DNA of 64,000 nt from Bolinopsis microptera (taxonomy: Eukaryota > Ctenophora > Tentaculata > Lobata > Bolinopsidae): the NCBI RefSeq assembly GCF_026151205.1, contig NC_087079.1:2885730-2949729 (forward strand), in the 5' to 3' direction. The notes under the pieces are model-generated. The model saw nothing but the letters and a program-made list of their open reading frames with translations. It searched no databases and had not been told where the DNA came from. The position numbers and the translations under genes were made by a program. Shown piece by piece: positions 45,120 through 57,244 of the stretch. Numbering within the stretch: position 1 is the first letter of the stretch; every line of letters begins with the position of its first letter.

Positions 45120-47160
45120 TAACTTTATCGAGCAGAAAAAACCATCACATACTTCAACACGATCACATACTAACCATGAAAACTATAGCTTCAAAATATA
45201 AACTTTTGGGGAAACCTGTATTTGCAGTATTTGTTGATTTTAAAAAAGCATTCGACTCAGTATGCCGTCAAGCCCTTTTCCTCAAACTCGCAAAAAATGG
45301 CATACTAGGTTCCGTACAGACTCAACTCTGCACCCATGTCAATATGTTCATTATATGCAAGCCTCTTGATTTATAACTGGAAATTTCTACAATGTCCTCA
45401 AAAATATGTACTCAAACTCGTACGCTTACATAAAATTATCTGGTCATCTTAGTAAACGCTTTCAGATACGTAAAGGTACAGAACAAGGTCACCCACCCTC
45501 CCCTGACCTTTTTAAAGTTTTTCTCAGTGATATGTCCTGCCTCCTAGATTTTCCAAATTGCCCCGTACTTTCAAATATGACTGTTAGCCACCTGCTGTGG
45601 GCGGATGACCTTATACTCCTTTCACTCGATCAGGAAACCACTCAAATGCAACTTAATATTCTCGGTAATTTTTGTAAGGAGTGGGGCATTGAAATCAATG
45701 AACTCAAAACTCAAACAGTCATCTTTGGTAAGAAAGCGTTAAAACAGGACGTACGAAACATCAAATTTACACTCAACGGATCTAATCTTGAAATTGTTGA
45801 CAGTTATTGTTACCTTGGATTTGAACTTCATCAATCGGGTCAAGTGCAGATCGCTCAACAAAACCTTAAAACCAAAGCAATGCGTGCATTTTTTGGCCTG
45901 AAAAGGGTTGTCATGCGTTCAAAGTTATTTTTTAAAGCACTCCTTACACTGTTCGACTCTCTCATCAAGCCCATTTTATTATATGGTGCTCCAATATGGA
46001 CACCCACTAGTACGATCAATAAGTCTCTTTGCAAAACGATTAACTCGACAGAAGCAACCGCTACTAACTTACTTAAAAAATCAGCGCCTCTCTGCAAGAA
46101 AGAGTGCATATTTCATTCCTGAAATGGGCATTGGGAGTCCATCGTAAAGCATCAAATGTAGGTGTATGGGGAGAAACAGGAAGAATTCCTCTGATTTATC
46201 AATCAATTCACTTAACATTAAATTACTTCAAAAGGCTAAATACAAAATCAAAGTCGAATTCGTTTGTAACTGCAGCCGTAAAAGAACAAAAATCACTAAA
46301 CTTACCTTGATATCGATACATAAAACCACTCCTTGAACTAGATGACATTTACAAACTAGACCACGTAACCGGGCATCGAATTCTCAATACAAATGCAGCC
46401 AACAAAGCCGAGCCCAACCCTCTAAGTGATCACAAATTATTTAAAGACTCCCTCAAAAATCAGTCTAATTTTAGTCAATGTATCAAACCACTATGCAGCA
46501 AAAAATATAGAATTCCTAACATCATCAAAGCTCTAACCAATCAATTCAAAAAATGTTGGGAATATCAGAAATCTAATTCTTCTTAACTCTCATTCTATCA
46601 CTCAATCAAACACACCTTCAACCGAGAGCCCTACTTACACTTGTGCAAAGGCTTCTCTCGTCGTTATAGCACCACAAAACTTAGAATCAGCGCCCATGAT
46701 CTCCATATTGAAAAAGGCAGATACTCCAACACACCCCGTGAGCAAAGACTATGTGCTTGGTGTCAAATCAAGTATGGGCGTTGATACCATCGAAGACGAG
46801 TCACATGTTCTTTACATATGTGACTTGTATTCAAAACAGAGGTCGAAATTAGTCAACAATCTTTCTAAAATGCCACTCATTGAAATAAGCACTGAAATCA
46901 CCGACTCAAGCAATATCAATGAAACAAATCTCAAAATCCATCTTATGGAAATTTTGTCTCCTTACTCAACTGTAATTCCTCAAAATCGCCAGAGCCTCCA
47001 TATTCACTGCCACCGTTCACTTAATATTCAACACCCCACAGTATATTCAATTTCAAGAAAGGCGCTCCTATGCTGTCAATTGTGTGTGCACTTATTTTCT
47101 TCGCTGCTCCGAAGAGCGAAATAGCTTCACCGAAGATATGCGTCAACGTAATTCAAATGC
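45120..47160 (+). pseudogene. 5'-truncated, decayed LINE of a different clade
   Basis: Reverse-transcriptase fragments are FAVFVDFKKAFDSV (about 45220), then RKGTEQGHPPSPDLF and LLWADDLILLS (about 45595), and a C-terminal part with GAPIWTP and LKWALGVHRKASNVGVWGE (about 46110), ending with an SYAVNCVCTYF-like tail near 47100. Stops and frame changes separate the pieces. The LWADD active site and the downstream pattern point to a Jockey/CR1-group LINE rather than RTE. It starts almost at the 3' end of the RTE copy before it. Confidence 0.8.
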
Positions 47161-47463
47161 ACGAAACTTAAACAATTTTACTATCAATTTGGTGAGAACC
47201 TCGCGAATTAGTCATAATTAAGATTTAAGGATAACCCTCATGGCCCTGACTTCAAGGAAAGATGAATGTTTTCATTAATCTCTGTACAATTATGACGGTC
47301 CATGATAATGGATCTATAATTTAATTTTAATCCTGTGTAAATCCTTAATCCTGTGTAATCCTGTGTAAATCCTGTGTAATCTATTATTACATAATTGAAA
47401 CAATGAAATAAAATTCAAATCTTGTTACTCAGATAATATATTTACGTAAGTATTATAGATACT

Positions 47464-47577
47464 AGCAGGAACCCGTATAACCCTGAAATGGTGTCAAGAC
47501 TCAAGAAACTAAAATAATTATTACCTATTTAATTCGAGTTTTTGAGGGGTCCAAATCTTGGGCTCTAAAACTCCTGC
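47464..47577 (-). repeat. Dispersed repeat, copy 1 (inverted relative to 56842-56966)
   Basis: Closely matches the reverse complement of 56842-56966, including the blocks CCCGTATAACCCT and GTGTCAAGACTCAAG. Confidence 0.85.
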
Positions 47578-47724
47578 GATTATGTGTTACTGACTCAGCG
47601 GGTTAATAATCCTACCCTTTTTAACTGCGGCAGTGAAATCCCGGCCGAAGGGATTGAAAGTTAAACCGACTTTTAATTAACGGGTTAAAGTATATAACAT
47701 ATTCTAAACATTTTTTTGCATTAA

Positions 47725-47990
47725 TGTAGTCTTAATAAACGAGTTTGTTGTCTTAATGTTGTTTTAAGTGAATTTTTTGTCTTAATGTTGTCTTAAATGA
47801 GTTTTTTGTCTTAATGTTGTTTAATGTTGTCTTAATGTTGTCTTAATGTTGTCTCAATGTTGTTTTAATATTTTATCATATTTTGTTGTCTTATCGGTGT
47901 TTGTTATCTTAATGTTGTCTTATTGCTGTCTTATCGTTTGTTGTCTTATTGGTGTTTGTGGCGTTAATGTTGTCTTATTGTTGCATAGGT
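47725..47990. repeat. Degenerate (CTTAATGTTGT)n array
   Basis: Reverse-complement relative of the array at 34710-34905. Both share the longer segment CACCAATAAGACAACAAACG when compared on the same strand, so they are copies of one repeat family. Confidence 0.8.
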
Positions 47991-48798
47991 GTTCGTTCAA
48001 GTGGCTTAGATATGAATTTCATTTATTATTGTAGCTAACACTGTTCAGAAATTTCTGTTTCTGTTAAGTTGTTGATTACATTGAGGACTATACTATTAGA
48101 GAGTTAGAACTGAGTCTTAGAAAACTGTTGTTTTTATATATGCAACTTGTTTTGTGGTTTCTAATTTCTGCTTTCTTTTTTTGGAGAGGCGAGACAATAT
48201 TTTCTAACAAGCAGCAATCCAGGCGAAGATTGGCTTATTGCCAACGCCTCCTTTCACCCATATGCCGTACTAATATTATTTTATAGTTTGCATTACGATT
48301 GTGCAACTATACTTTACTCCGTTTCCTTGCACAAATACTCAACGTTATATTTGTAACACCTTTTACCAACACGTGAGATGTATCCTTGACATCACAATGC
48401 TTGGCTCAGAATCTGTGTTCAAGTAGTGTCATACTGCACTTTACTACTTTATCAGACTGGTAATAAGACACCCCAATGTGTAATAAACTGATAGAATTAT
48501 AGGATGATAGATCTTTAACTTTACATAAATATTACTTCCTGGAGATTATTCGGTATTAGCTAAGTTATCTAACCATGATATAAAACCATTGTATATCCTA
48601 TATCACAACTTCATTCAGATTCAACGGAGGTTAGTCATCCAGCGTCATAAACGTTTGCTTACACGGTATTGTTCAAACATCATGTGGACACAACATCATG
48701 TGGACACAACTCACTTCACCTTTTGTGAACGTTCCTAATTAATCAAGAGATTTCTAATTAATTGGTTACTAAAAATTAAAGAAACCCTACCTCTCCAG

Positions 48799-51700
48799 AT
48801 ATGTTCTCCGTGATAACGGTAAGTGGATCAGACCGTGGTTCAGTTATACTGATAACAGCTCACGATACAGAACCTGCTATAGTCTTCAAACACCTGTCTG
48901 GACGGGAGAAAAACAAGGAGTATAGGCTGGCCCAGTTCATCAAGGTTAGAGCTAAAAAACTTATACAGTTGTTAATTTCCGGGTGGGAACATTACGCTTT
49001 CCTTTTTATTTATTCAGTCATCAGCATGACAAACATTCTTAATTTTACCCAGAAATGTTAACATTGGGATTTCATCCTAACAGATTCTATTCAGAATCTG
49101 GCTCGTAAACATGATTATTTGTTTTTGTTTTACTTTAAGTTTATTTGTTTTGCAGGTAGACAAGTTGACTGCGTACGAAGTTAGTTTAGAAGCGTTATCA
49201 GGGGAAAGCTATCACTTTATCACCAAACGTCCAGATGCTCTTATCAGGTAAATCTAGAGTAAGGGTGTTCAAGTGAAAATAAGCTGGATGACCCTATATC
49301 CTGGCATTTTATAACGTGATAATACACGAATGGATGCATTTTGTACCTCAAAATATTTTTGTCGCGTCGACCGAACGTTTTTATAAACGAGTTAAAACCC
49401 AAATTGGATGTTTTTTTCTAGAAAAAGACCTAAAACTCGGAAAAATGCCGCGGGGTATATCTGAAATAAATACGTTTGCGTGCTGTGACTATGAGTATTA
49501 TCAATATCAAAACCCGGGACAACCTATTTATTTCTCACTGTATTTTGTATTTACCCTGTAAGTGTAAGTTTAATTATATTTGTAGAAATCTGAAAATAAT
49601 GTAGTATGCAGTATGACAATGATGCAATTTTCAGAAAGCTTGAAAGTAGACAAGTGGCTGAAGATTTGAGTCAGTCTCTGCCAACCAAATCACGTGAGTC
49701 TAACGAAACATTCATAATGTATATTACAGTATACTGTCACTGTGATTAACGAATATTTGATATTTATGAATATCAAATCCTGACATAAATGCTATATTAT
49801 GTTGGTGAACACGATTAACGCATGGTATTTGAAATCTCCTGAGACCAAACACTTCAAGATCCCCTTACTCATATTTAATCTGTTGTATCCCAGATGATAA
49901 CAACACAGACCAGTATGCCAGTAGACAAGGCTACACCCCAGCCTTCATGTCTGCTCGTGAAGTGGCTCACGTTCCAGTAGATTACCTGTCAATGAACGAC
50001 CTTAATACCAGACAACAACCAGCTCAACCCCCTCCTCGACCAAACGTCAGACCTCCCGCTCCAATGCCTTACTCCAGGACACCAGTGGACCCATCCCAAC
50101 CATCTCCAGAAAGACCTCCAGAAAGACCTCCACCCCCCTCTCCTGTCCCTCCTCGCAGACCTGCTCCACGTGTTCAATCAGGCCCGGACTACTCCTTCCC
50201 TACCTCGACGGGAGGGAGGATACCTACTCCGGACTACATACCAATGGATCATCCTTCATCTGGTTTTGAAACCCAAGATGATTACCTTTGCATGGATCAG
50301 ATGACAATCAAAACTGACCCTGATTACTTGATTATGGATAAAGGGTATCAAGATCCCCTGATAGCAGATTATCTTACTATGGATGATATTGATATGGATC
50401 AGAATCGTCAGAAGTTTGATGATTACCCTACCAACGATAGACCAACCGGTGAGATTATTCAACTATATCTTTTAATCAAGTTACTCTTATGATAATTTCA
50501 AGCTCAGAATTATGAGCACTGCGGATTAACCCGATCATTTATGAAAATATTGTAGATCTTGGTGTCAACTAAACCTTATTTTTATTATCTCGATTATCAA
50601 ATTGCATTTTTAATGAATTATACCATCAGATTCCAACATTGCATTTGATGACGACGATGACATCTACTTTGACCCTAGTCTAGCCCCGCCACCTGTTCCT
50701 GTCCGGCTTGACAACAAGCCGCCTACACCACCGCCACCACCAAGAACTGAGAACTCATCTTATTTATCCGGTAAGATTAGTGGCTCTTTTCATATATGCT
50801 GCCTTTTGACGTGTAAATTCTGCAGTTAAGTGAAATGCTAAAGTGGTTTAGAACATATTCGTAATGAAACTGCGGTTAGAAAGGACGTTAATTAACCAGC
50901 CCACTGTACTGGTGATAGAAGCAACCGTATTAATTGTAAATTAACAATAAACACAATTTAACGTTCAGTTGGACATGTTATCGTTTCTAATTTTGGGAAG
51001 ACTTATTTAATTTTGTATAAGTGTTACAAAAACGAACTGCTTTATCACATGATGATTGTCTGAGTTGATCGATCGGATAGGATGATCCTATTTTTTCTGA
51101 ATTACTAAGGGTATCGTGACTTCATGCCTTAACCATTTAGTCAAGAAAATATTTGAAAATTGAACACCAATGTATCAGTATCACCAACATTATTGGCCCT
51201 TATTAGGCGAAATTCGGATCCTGTGGCCGTATGTACAGGCGCTTTTACCAGTCAGCTTAAGGGCAGAGACATTAGGGCTAATAAAAGTGGCCTAATTACC
51301 TTCCAACTGCCTCGCTGAAACTTTGTGGCACCCATTTTTAAGGTCACTAAAAAACAAACAAAAACTGTCGGGTACTTTTTCCGGTGCCCGGGATATGGTA
51401 CATTTTGCTCCCAAATCGATTTATTTTTCGTAAATTCAGGAAAAAAGCGCCAGGACCCTCTGATGTCGCCCATCATGCAGCATCTCCCACAAATATTCAA
51501 TACAACTGAATCACAGCAAGCACAACTAAACACACAGATCCCAAATCACTTAGAAAGAAATCCAAAACTACGTAGGCCCTGTAACATCCTCTGGTGATAC
51601 AGGAGAGGATGATCGAGACCACATCAGTCACACTGAGGTTATCGAGTTGATGAAAAAGCTTCGTGAGAGAGGCTCACGGAGGTCCGTGAACTACCCCAGT

Positions 51701-54700
51701 CCCAGACGAACTTGTTGTGAGTCCTCGTAATGTTATGTATGTGATGAATGTGTACTGACATACTGCATGTTTATGTTCTGACATGCTGCATGATTGCATG
51801 TTCGGAATGTTTCATGTCCTTTCAAAATTTGAAATTTCGACGCTGGATTGAACTTGTTTTATTAGAAACCCGAGACGTCTTTAACAGGTGTCCAATACTC
51901 ATCCTTGTGGTATACACATTTGGTGTTGTTAACATCATTTTTTTTATTTATGTCTTCATACATTTTTTTAATCATGTGATATTGGTGAAACAACTGGTTA
52001 TATTTAAGTTGGATTACTTTAATTCTCTGTACATGAATCTACAAATACCAGATTAAACAAACGTAGATCCACCGGCCTAAATGGGGCAGTTCGTTTCATC
52101 TACAACATACAAGATAGAACCACGGAAATAGTTCCCTTCTACAAGAAGTCCCACATACTCCCTATAGACGGAGACCAGCGAAATGTCTTTCTATTAACCT
52201 ACACATCAGTTCACAGTATTGCACCTAGTTACCTCAAAGCATTACTGGATGTGGATGTAGTTGATACAGAACTTTCAAACACCATGACCAGGTCGAAGAG
52301 ACCGGGTGACCATCTCTTGCTGAAGATACCAAAGAATAAAATGTCCAAAGTTGATGACAGACGTTTCTAAAGCCATGCACCGGTTGCATGGAACTCTCTT
52401 CCGACTTCCACTGATGTTGAGATGTATTATTGATACCAACTGTTTCAAGCGAATGTTAAAGAATCATATAATCAGTTGTGATGTTTTTTCTTTCCATTGT
52501 TCCAACACACCTTGGCTTTTATTTTTTACCGCACTCCATTTTATGTCTTGATCTCTACCTTTCTAGGATATGTTTCTCTTTTGGTTGATTATGTCACTGG
52601 ACTAACCGTTTTATACCTACATGTATTATATGGTTTCTACTTCTTTTTAGTTTAGTGTTGTTTACAATAAAAGATGTTTTAATTTTGTCCTAGCCTTATA
52701 ATGAGTTATACTTTTGTTCACTTTTCCAAATTTGCTCACATCACTCACAGTCAGCTGCTCTGACATGGTTGACCACTTTCCTTGTGTTGTTGGTTAATTA
52801 TATGAGCGGGGTATAAATAGCAAATTATAAATACCTCATTTCATATTCAACCATCAAGTGGTTAAACAATATTAAAATTATTTTTTTTACAGTTGATTGT
52901 GATTAATTTTCCCTTTGAAATTACTCAAAACCCTACCTGATGCTAATAATACTATTACTACACCGATGGCGAAGCACAGACCTTTTGCTTCATGTCGTTT
53001 CTCCTGAGGGGTTAAAATCATATTTAAAACTACGCAATACGACATAGGCTCTAGGTTTCGTAAGGGATTTTTCACGTTGGGATGCGAAATGGCTGTTACA
53101 AGTAACAATCAGTTCACCTTCTTGTAGTTGTCACAATCTCAAGCGTGTAAATTTCCCAAATATCATGCAAATGACGCCAGGTATGGTGACAGAACCTCCT
53201 CCTCCTCCTCCTCCTCCTCCTCCTCCTCCTCCTCATCCTCCTCTTCCTCCTCCTAGTACTGATCGTCCTTCCCTGCATGACAACCCCTCTCTTGGGTGCA
53301 GACAAGCACTCAATATACCTACGTTATACAGTAATTTGCTGTGTTCAGATTTATATACGTCACTTCGTTGATTTTTTACTGCTTTCATGTTTGATTATGC
53401 TACATGTTTAATTGAGTAATGAGTACTTGTAAAATTATTATGTGCGATAAATTTGCAACGATGATTACAGAGACGTGAAGATCCACTTATCTTTTCAAGC
53501 TGTCCTCAGTGTTTGATAAATAGTTTGATTTTGAATGATTTTAGGCATTTTTCATATTGATTGTCCGTTTCTTAATCTAATTTATAAAGCTGCCAGCTAA
53601 GGTTTTGCAATTTTTCGACTGGTTTTGTTGCTAAATTACGTGATGACGAGAAGCCATTCATTTGAGTTGACCTTGCCTGAAAAGTACTGAAAAGTACAAC
53701 ATACTGATATCAGTCAACGCTTTTCCAATAGGTCGACAAGAGTGTTGATCGACTTTTTCCACTGACGGTTCCAGCTATGACGCCCAATATTTCACCCTAT
53801 CCCTTTATAGGCGAAGTTCAACTACGAACAAGGAATACTGTATCGGAAAGTGGCAGAGCGCCAGCAATTAGAAGACATTCAGAACTCCCTCCCTCTACCA
53901 TCTGGCATCAAGCCAACATTCCAAACTTCTTACCTCCTTCTCCTCCTCCTACTGATTATTGTAACCACTACATGTTATCCTCGTCATTTTTGTATTTGTC
54001 ATTTAAGGTCTTATATTCATTGGAAACTCCTGCCTAAAATAATTTAGGAATTTAGAAATAAGTCAACATTTATGTTGGTCCTAAATAATAACTATAAGTA
54101 TAGATGGATGGGAAAAGCGAGCAACCAATTTCGTTCTCGATATCTTATTTTGCATGCATTTGAGAACGGTAATTTAAAATGATATTTATTTTTTCATTTG
54201 GAAAAACGGTCCAATTTTGGGCTTTGGTTTAAAAATATCATTTCTTGTTAGTTAATGTCAGGAACCTTTGCAAATTCAAATTTTAAAACTGAGACTTTCC
54301 ATAAAAAGCGAGGTAAGTTTTACGATAATTTTACCTATTAAAACATTCGCATGTGTTTGCTTACCACCACTGTGACAACCTCTTTCCTCAGCAGAAGTAG
54401 AGATTAAACCACGACCCGACACCTCTCCTTCTCGTCACCCACCCCCTCCGTCACGTGACCCTCCGTCACGTGACCCTCTGACACGTGACCCTCCGACACG
54501 TGACCCTCCGACACGTGACCCTCCGTCACGTGACCCTCCGACACGTGACCCTCCGACACGTGACCCTCCGTCACGTGACCCTCCGACACGTGACCCTCCG
54601 TCACGTGACCCTCCAACCCCCGCACGTGACCCACTAGCACCTTCACGTGACCCTCCGACCTTACAGACCCCCTCAAGACCTGTTAGGAGGGTTTCAGAAC

Positions 54701-55616
54701 AGCCTCACCACCTCCCTCGGCCTAGATCCAACTACCTAGACGACTGCTCTGTCACTGTTTCCCCGGTAACCGTTTATTGTACTGGGTCCCACATTTTATT
54801 TGATATTTACAGTACATAGTGGTTGTTTATTTGAAACATGACGCCAATCGTTTCTATCATACTAACAGTTGCTTGCATGATTTGACATTAATATTACAAA
54901 ATTAATATGATAATATAAGAATGTATATATATAATATAAATATATATTATATAAGAATATTGATATAAGAAATAAATTATACTACTGTCAGGTGGAGCCA
55001 GCTCTCCCACCGAGAACGGATAGAGACCAACTGAGACCTAAAGTAATTAAAGTGGAAAAGAAGGGGAAGAAGAAGAAAGGAGATAAAAAGGTACACTTTG
55101 CTTACAGTTACAGTTCGCTTACAGTTTCGTTACAGTTTTGCATATTACTGTTAGTTTGAAGTTATTACTGTATTATTTTACACTGCATTTGCCCTGATGA
55201 TTTTTAATCGGCTGGAAACACAAAACAGCTACAGAACTTCTGCCAGTATGCAGCATTTTACCAATTATTTACTACACCATTGGAGTCAAAAACAAACACT
55301 TTATCTGGGGACCCCAGGCTATTATTTCCATAAACTGTCATTCCGCCGAATAGAGATTCGGCGGAATGACAGCGCCGGTATGAGTAATCACACACTGAAA
55401 TTAATAATTCGTGACCACCCCCACACAACACTTTTCCAGGCTCAACGTCCCCGTTCAGCTATCGTGTATCCATCGGAGGTCTCTCTGTCAGACGTACGAA
55501 CTGCAGCTACGAACAATGTTTATTTCCCCCAGGGACCAATCAGATCCCCTCTCCCCCAGAGAGGTGGTTTTGGCGAGGGGCCCTCCCCGCCACCTTTAGC
55601 CCCAAGAAGAATGTGA
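48799..55616 (+). CDS. IRS/DOK-like docking adaptor, exons 5-15 (PTB-like domain, YxxM and proline-rich tail)
   Basis: Exons are 48799-48944, 49156-49247, 49635-49693, 49894-50448, 50640-50770, 51603-51716, 53181-53330, 53775-53960, 54392-54775, 54992-55090 and 55440-55616. All phases agree with each other and with exon 4; the total is 822 codons plus TGA. Exons 5-7 encode about 100 residues with an IRS-type PTB pattern (MFSVITVSG, YRLAQFIKV, YEVSLEALSGESYHFIT and a closing helix). Exon 8 has five YxxM motifs (YLSM, YIPM, YLCM, YLIM, YLTM), classical PI3-kinase p85 SH2 sites, plus RPPERPPPP-type SH3 ligands. Exon 11 has 13 consecutive prolines, exon 13 a (S/T)RDPP repeat, and exon 14 a Lys-rich stretch. 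It is probably a receptor-tyrosine-kinase substrate. A splice choice at exon 10 could end the protein early. Confidence 0.75.
52075..52470 (+). pseudogene. CR1/L2-type LINE 3' remnant
   Basis: Broken frames encode FIYNIQDRTTEIVPF, then HILPIDGDQRNVFLLTY, SIAPSYLKALL and APVAWNSLP, the pattern seen at the C-terminal end of CR1/L2 reverse-transcriptase proteins. It contains internal stops and lies in intron 10 of the adaptor gene. Confidence 0.72.
53195..53233 (+). repeat. Coding (CCT)13 microsatellite
   Basis: Thirteen uninterrupted CCT codons (polyproline) in exon 11 of the adaptor gene, continued by imperfect CCT. Length variation between individuals is expected. Confidence 0.9.
54453..54650 (+). 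repeat. 15-bp coding repeat with 13 CACGTG palindromes
   Basis: Unit CCTCCGTCACGTGAC or a variant, encoding PP(S/T)RD. Thirteen copies of CACGTG occur within exon 13, several as the full palindrome GTCACGTGAC. Confidence 0.9.
55335..55372. repeat. Perfect 17-bp hairpin before the last adaptor exon
   Basis: CTGTCATTCCGCCGAAT, a loop of AGAG, and ATTCGGCGGAATGACAG, ending 67 bases before exon 15. Confidence 0.9.
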
Positions 55617-56393
55617 ACTATTTTAAACATCTAGCAGAGTCCCATTCAGACTTCCTTGTTGTTCAGTGTTCATGTTGTACTTGTATATATTTACCTGTTG
55701 TATCATATTAAGTTACTTCCAGTTGACTTTAGTCGTTAGTAATAGTTATATTATAATTAGTAGTGATATCTTCGCAATTCATTTGCGATTCGAACTTCGA
55801 GATTTTTATAAATTGACTCGCAGTCAAACCTACTCGAATCGATGCGATGCATTTTTCAACACTGATTCCGAATCACCCTCATAACATAGGGTTAAAATGC
55901 TCCCCTGGCGATCAGTTATCGGCGAAAGTTTCGATCAGGTTACATGACAATATAAGGAAGTTAGTTGAATTTATCCTTATGGTTAGGGTATAAGCAAACC
56001 CTGCAGTTAGAGATTGGGTTAAGTTACGGTTGAAGCAAAGTATACCGTAAAGGGTTATGGCTTTTAATAGTCCCTCAGGCCGTGCACAGTGTAAAGAACG
56101 TGTCTAAGTAGGTCACGTGATAGTCAAGTGCAAAGTGATTCAGATTAATCATCGTCCATTCTTTGATACTACATGATTATATCAAATTCAATTTAGTATA
56201 TTATCGTGATTTCAAATTTGATTATTTCAGTGATTTTGTAACGTGTAATAATTGTAAAAATCAATGCTTAAATATAATAATAATTGTTTTAATGATCATT
56301 CATATTTTAATGTTTGACGCCCCTGCTATGCGTCTAGCAATTTTGTTTTTAATTTTAATTCTATAACTAATTCTATAATTTTGTATAAGTATA
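55617..56393. other. 3' flank of adaptor gene
   Basis: No ORF of merit. It is expected to contain the 3' untranslated region and polyadenylation site of the adaptor gene. Confidence 0.4.
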
Positions 56394-56598
56394 ACTGTCA
56401 TGAAGATGTAGCTAGGTCGGTCCGAGCAAATAGTCGTTACCAGTGTGCAGGGCCTACTTACCTGTAGTCTACAGGTAAGTGGACCCGCCGCGCACGACTA
56501 TTAGCTCGGTCTCACTTGTAAGCTCGGTCTCACCTATTAGCTCAGTCTCACCTATTAGCTCGGTCTTACCTAGTTGCAATTTACATCTTCATGACAGT
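56394..56598. mobile_element. 205-bp TIR element (MITE-like)
   Basis: Ends in perfect 17-bp inverted repeats (ACTGTCATGAAGATGTA / TACATCTTCATGACAGT). The interior has a second hairpin (ACTTACCTGTAG / CTACAGGTAAGT) and three or four direct copies of TAGCTCGGTCTCACC. Target duplication is unclear. Confidence 0.75.
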
Positions 56599-57244
56599 AA
56601 TTTATGTTGAAATGAAATGAAAGCTAGCGATTGGTAATCATTTGTATCTGTAATATCTTACTATATATAAAGCGAGACGATATATATGGTTCCGTGCCAT
56701 TTTACTGACACCACGGCATCAACTTTAACGCGAATTTCCGCAAAAACCGTAAAAGATATACAACTGAAGCTTTTTTGACTGGGTCAAATGCTTTAATGGC
56801 CTCAAAATCAGCATGAAAAAATGAAAAATTGGCCAAGGAATAGGAGTTTTAGAGCCTACAATTTGTGGACCCCCAAGTGGTGTCAAAAACGCGAATTAGA
56901 TAGGTAATAATTATTTTAGTCTCTTGAGTCTTGACACCATTTTAGGGTTATACGGGCTCCTGTTAGTAATAATTAATTATAAAGTCAGTTAGAGTTAGAT
57001 TTTACGGTCAATATACTTATGATGTTGTTTCACTTTTCATGGCCCCAAAGGTTTTGCTCTATTACGGGTAAACCTAGGATGCTGCAGATTCAACTCTGTA
57101 CATTCAGACCGTCTGTGCGTGGTGAAGAGCCACATTGCTCGAAGTGGGGCTGCATGCAACTTCAGTGATGGAGTTGTAACTGAACACAGCGTATCTAGGG
57201 GTGCACCCCGAAAAAAAGCCGGGCATCCTCAGAACAAGCTCGTG
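56599..57244. other. Repeat-bearing stretch before LINE D
   Basis: Holds the second copy of the dispersed repeat (56842-56966) and the probable 5' untranslated part of the following LINE. The LINE frame is open from 57119, but its first ATG is at 57245. Confidence 0.45.
56842..56966 (+). repeat. Dispersed repeat, copy 2
   Basis: Reverse-complement match to 47464-47577. Confidence 0.85.

Larger units (their letters stand above)
47161..48798. other. End of intron 4, repeat-rich
   Basis: Non-coding. It holds two dispersed repeats listed separately (47464-47577 and 47725-47990) and a short direct duplication (ACATCATGTGGACACA) at about 48678-48710. Confidence 0.5.

Noticed and set aside
51603-51731. 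Exon 10 as the terminal exon of the adaptor, using the TAA at 51729-51731
   Set aside because: Five further exons with matching phases and proline-rich coding sequence follow, and a good donor (GTGAGT) ends exon 10 at 51716. It remains possible as an alternative isoform.
53114-53305. Arg-rich minus-strand ORF
   Set aside because: It is the antisense reading of the CCT microsatellite in adaptor exon 11.
54404-54676. Minus-strand ORF with GHVTEGHVSE repeats
   Set aside because: Antisense reading of the CACGTGAC repeats in adaptor exon 13; no independent evidence of expression.
57119-57244. N-terminal extension of the LINE D protein before its first ATG
   Set aside because: Open frame only from a GTG codon; sequence lacks LINE motifs and is more likely 5' untranslated.
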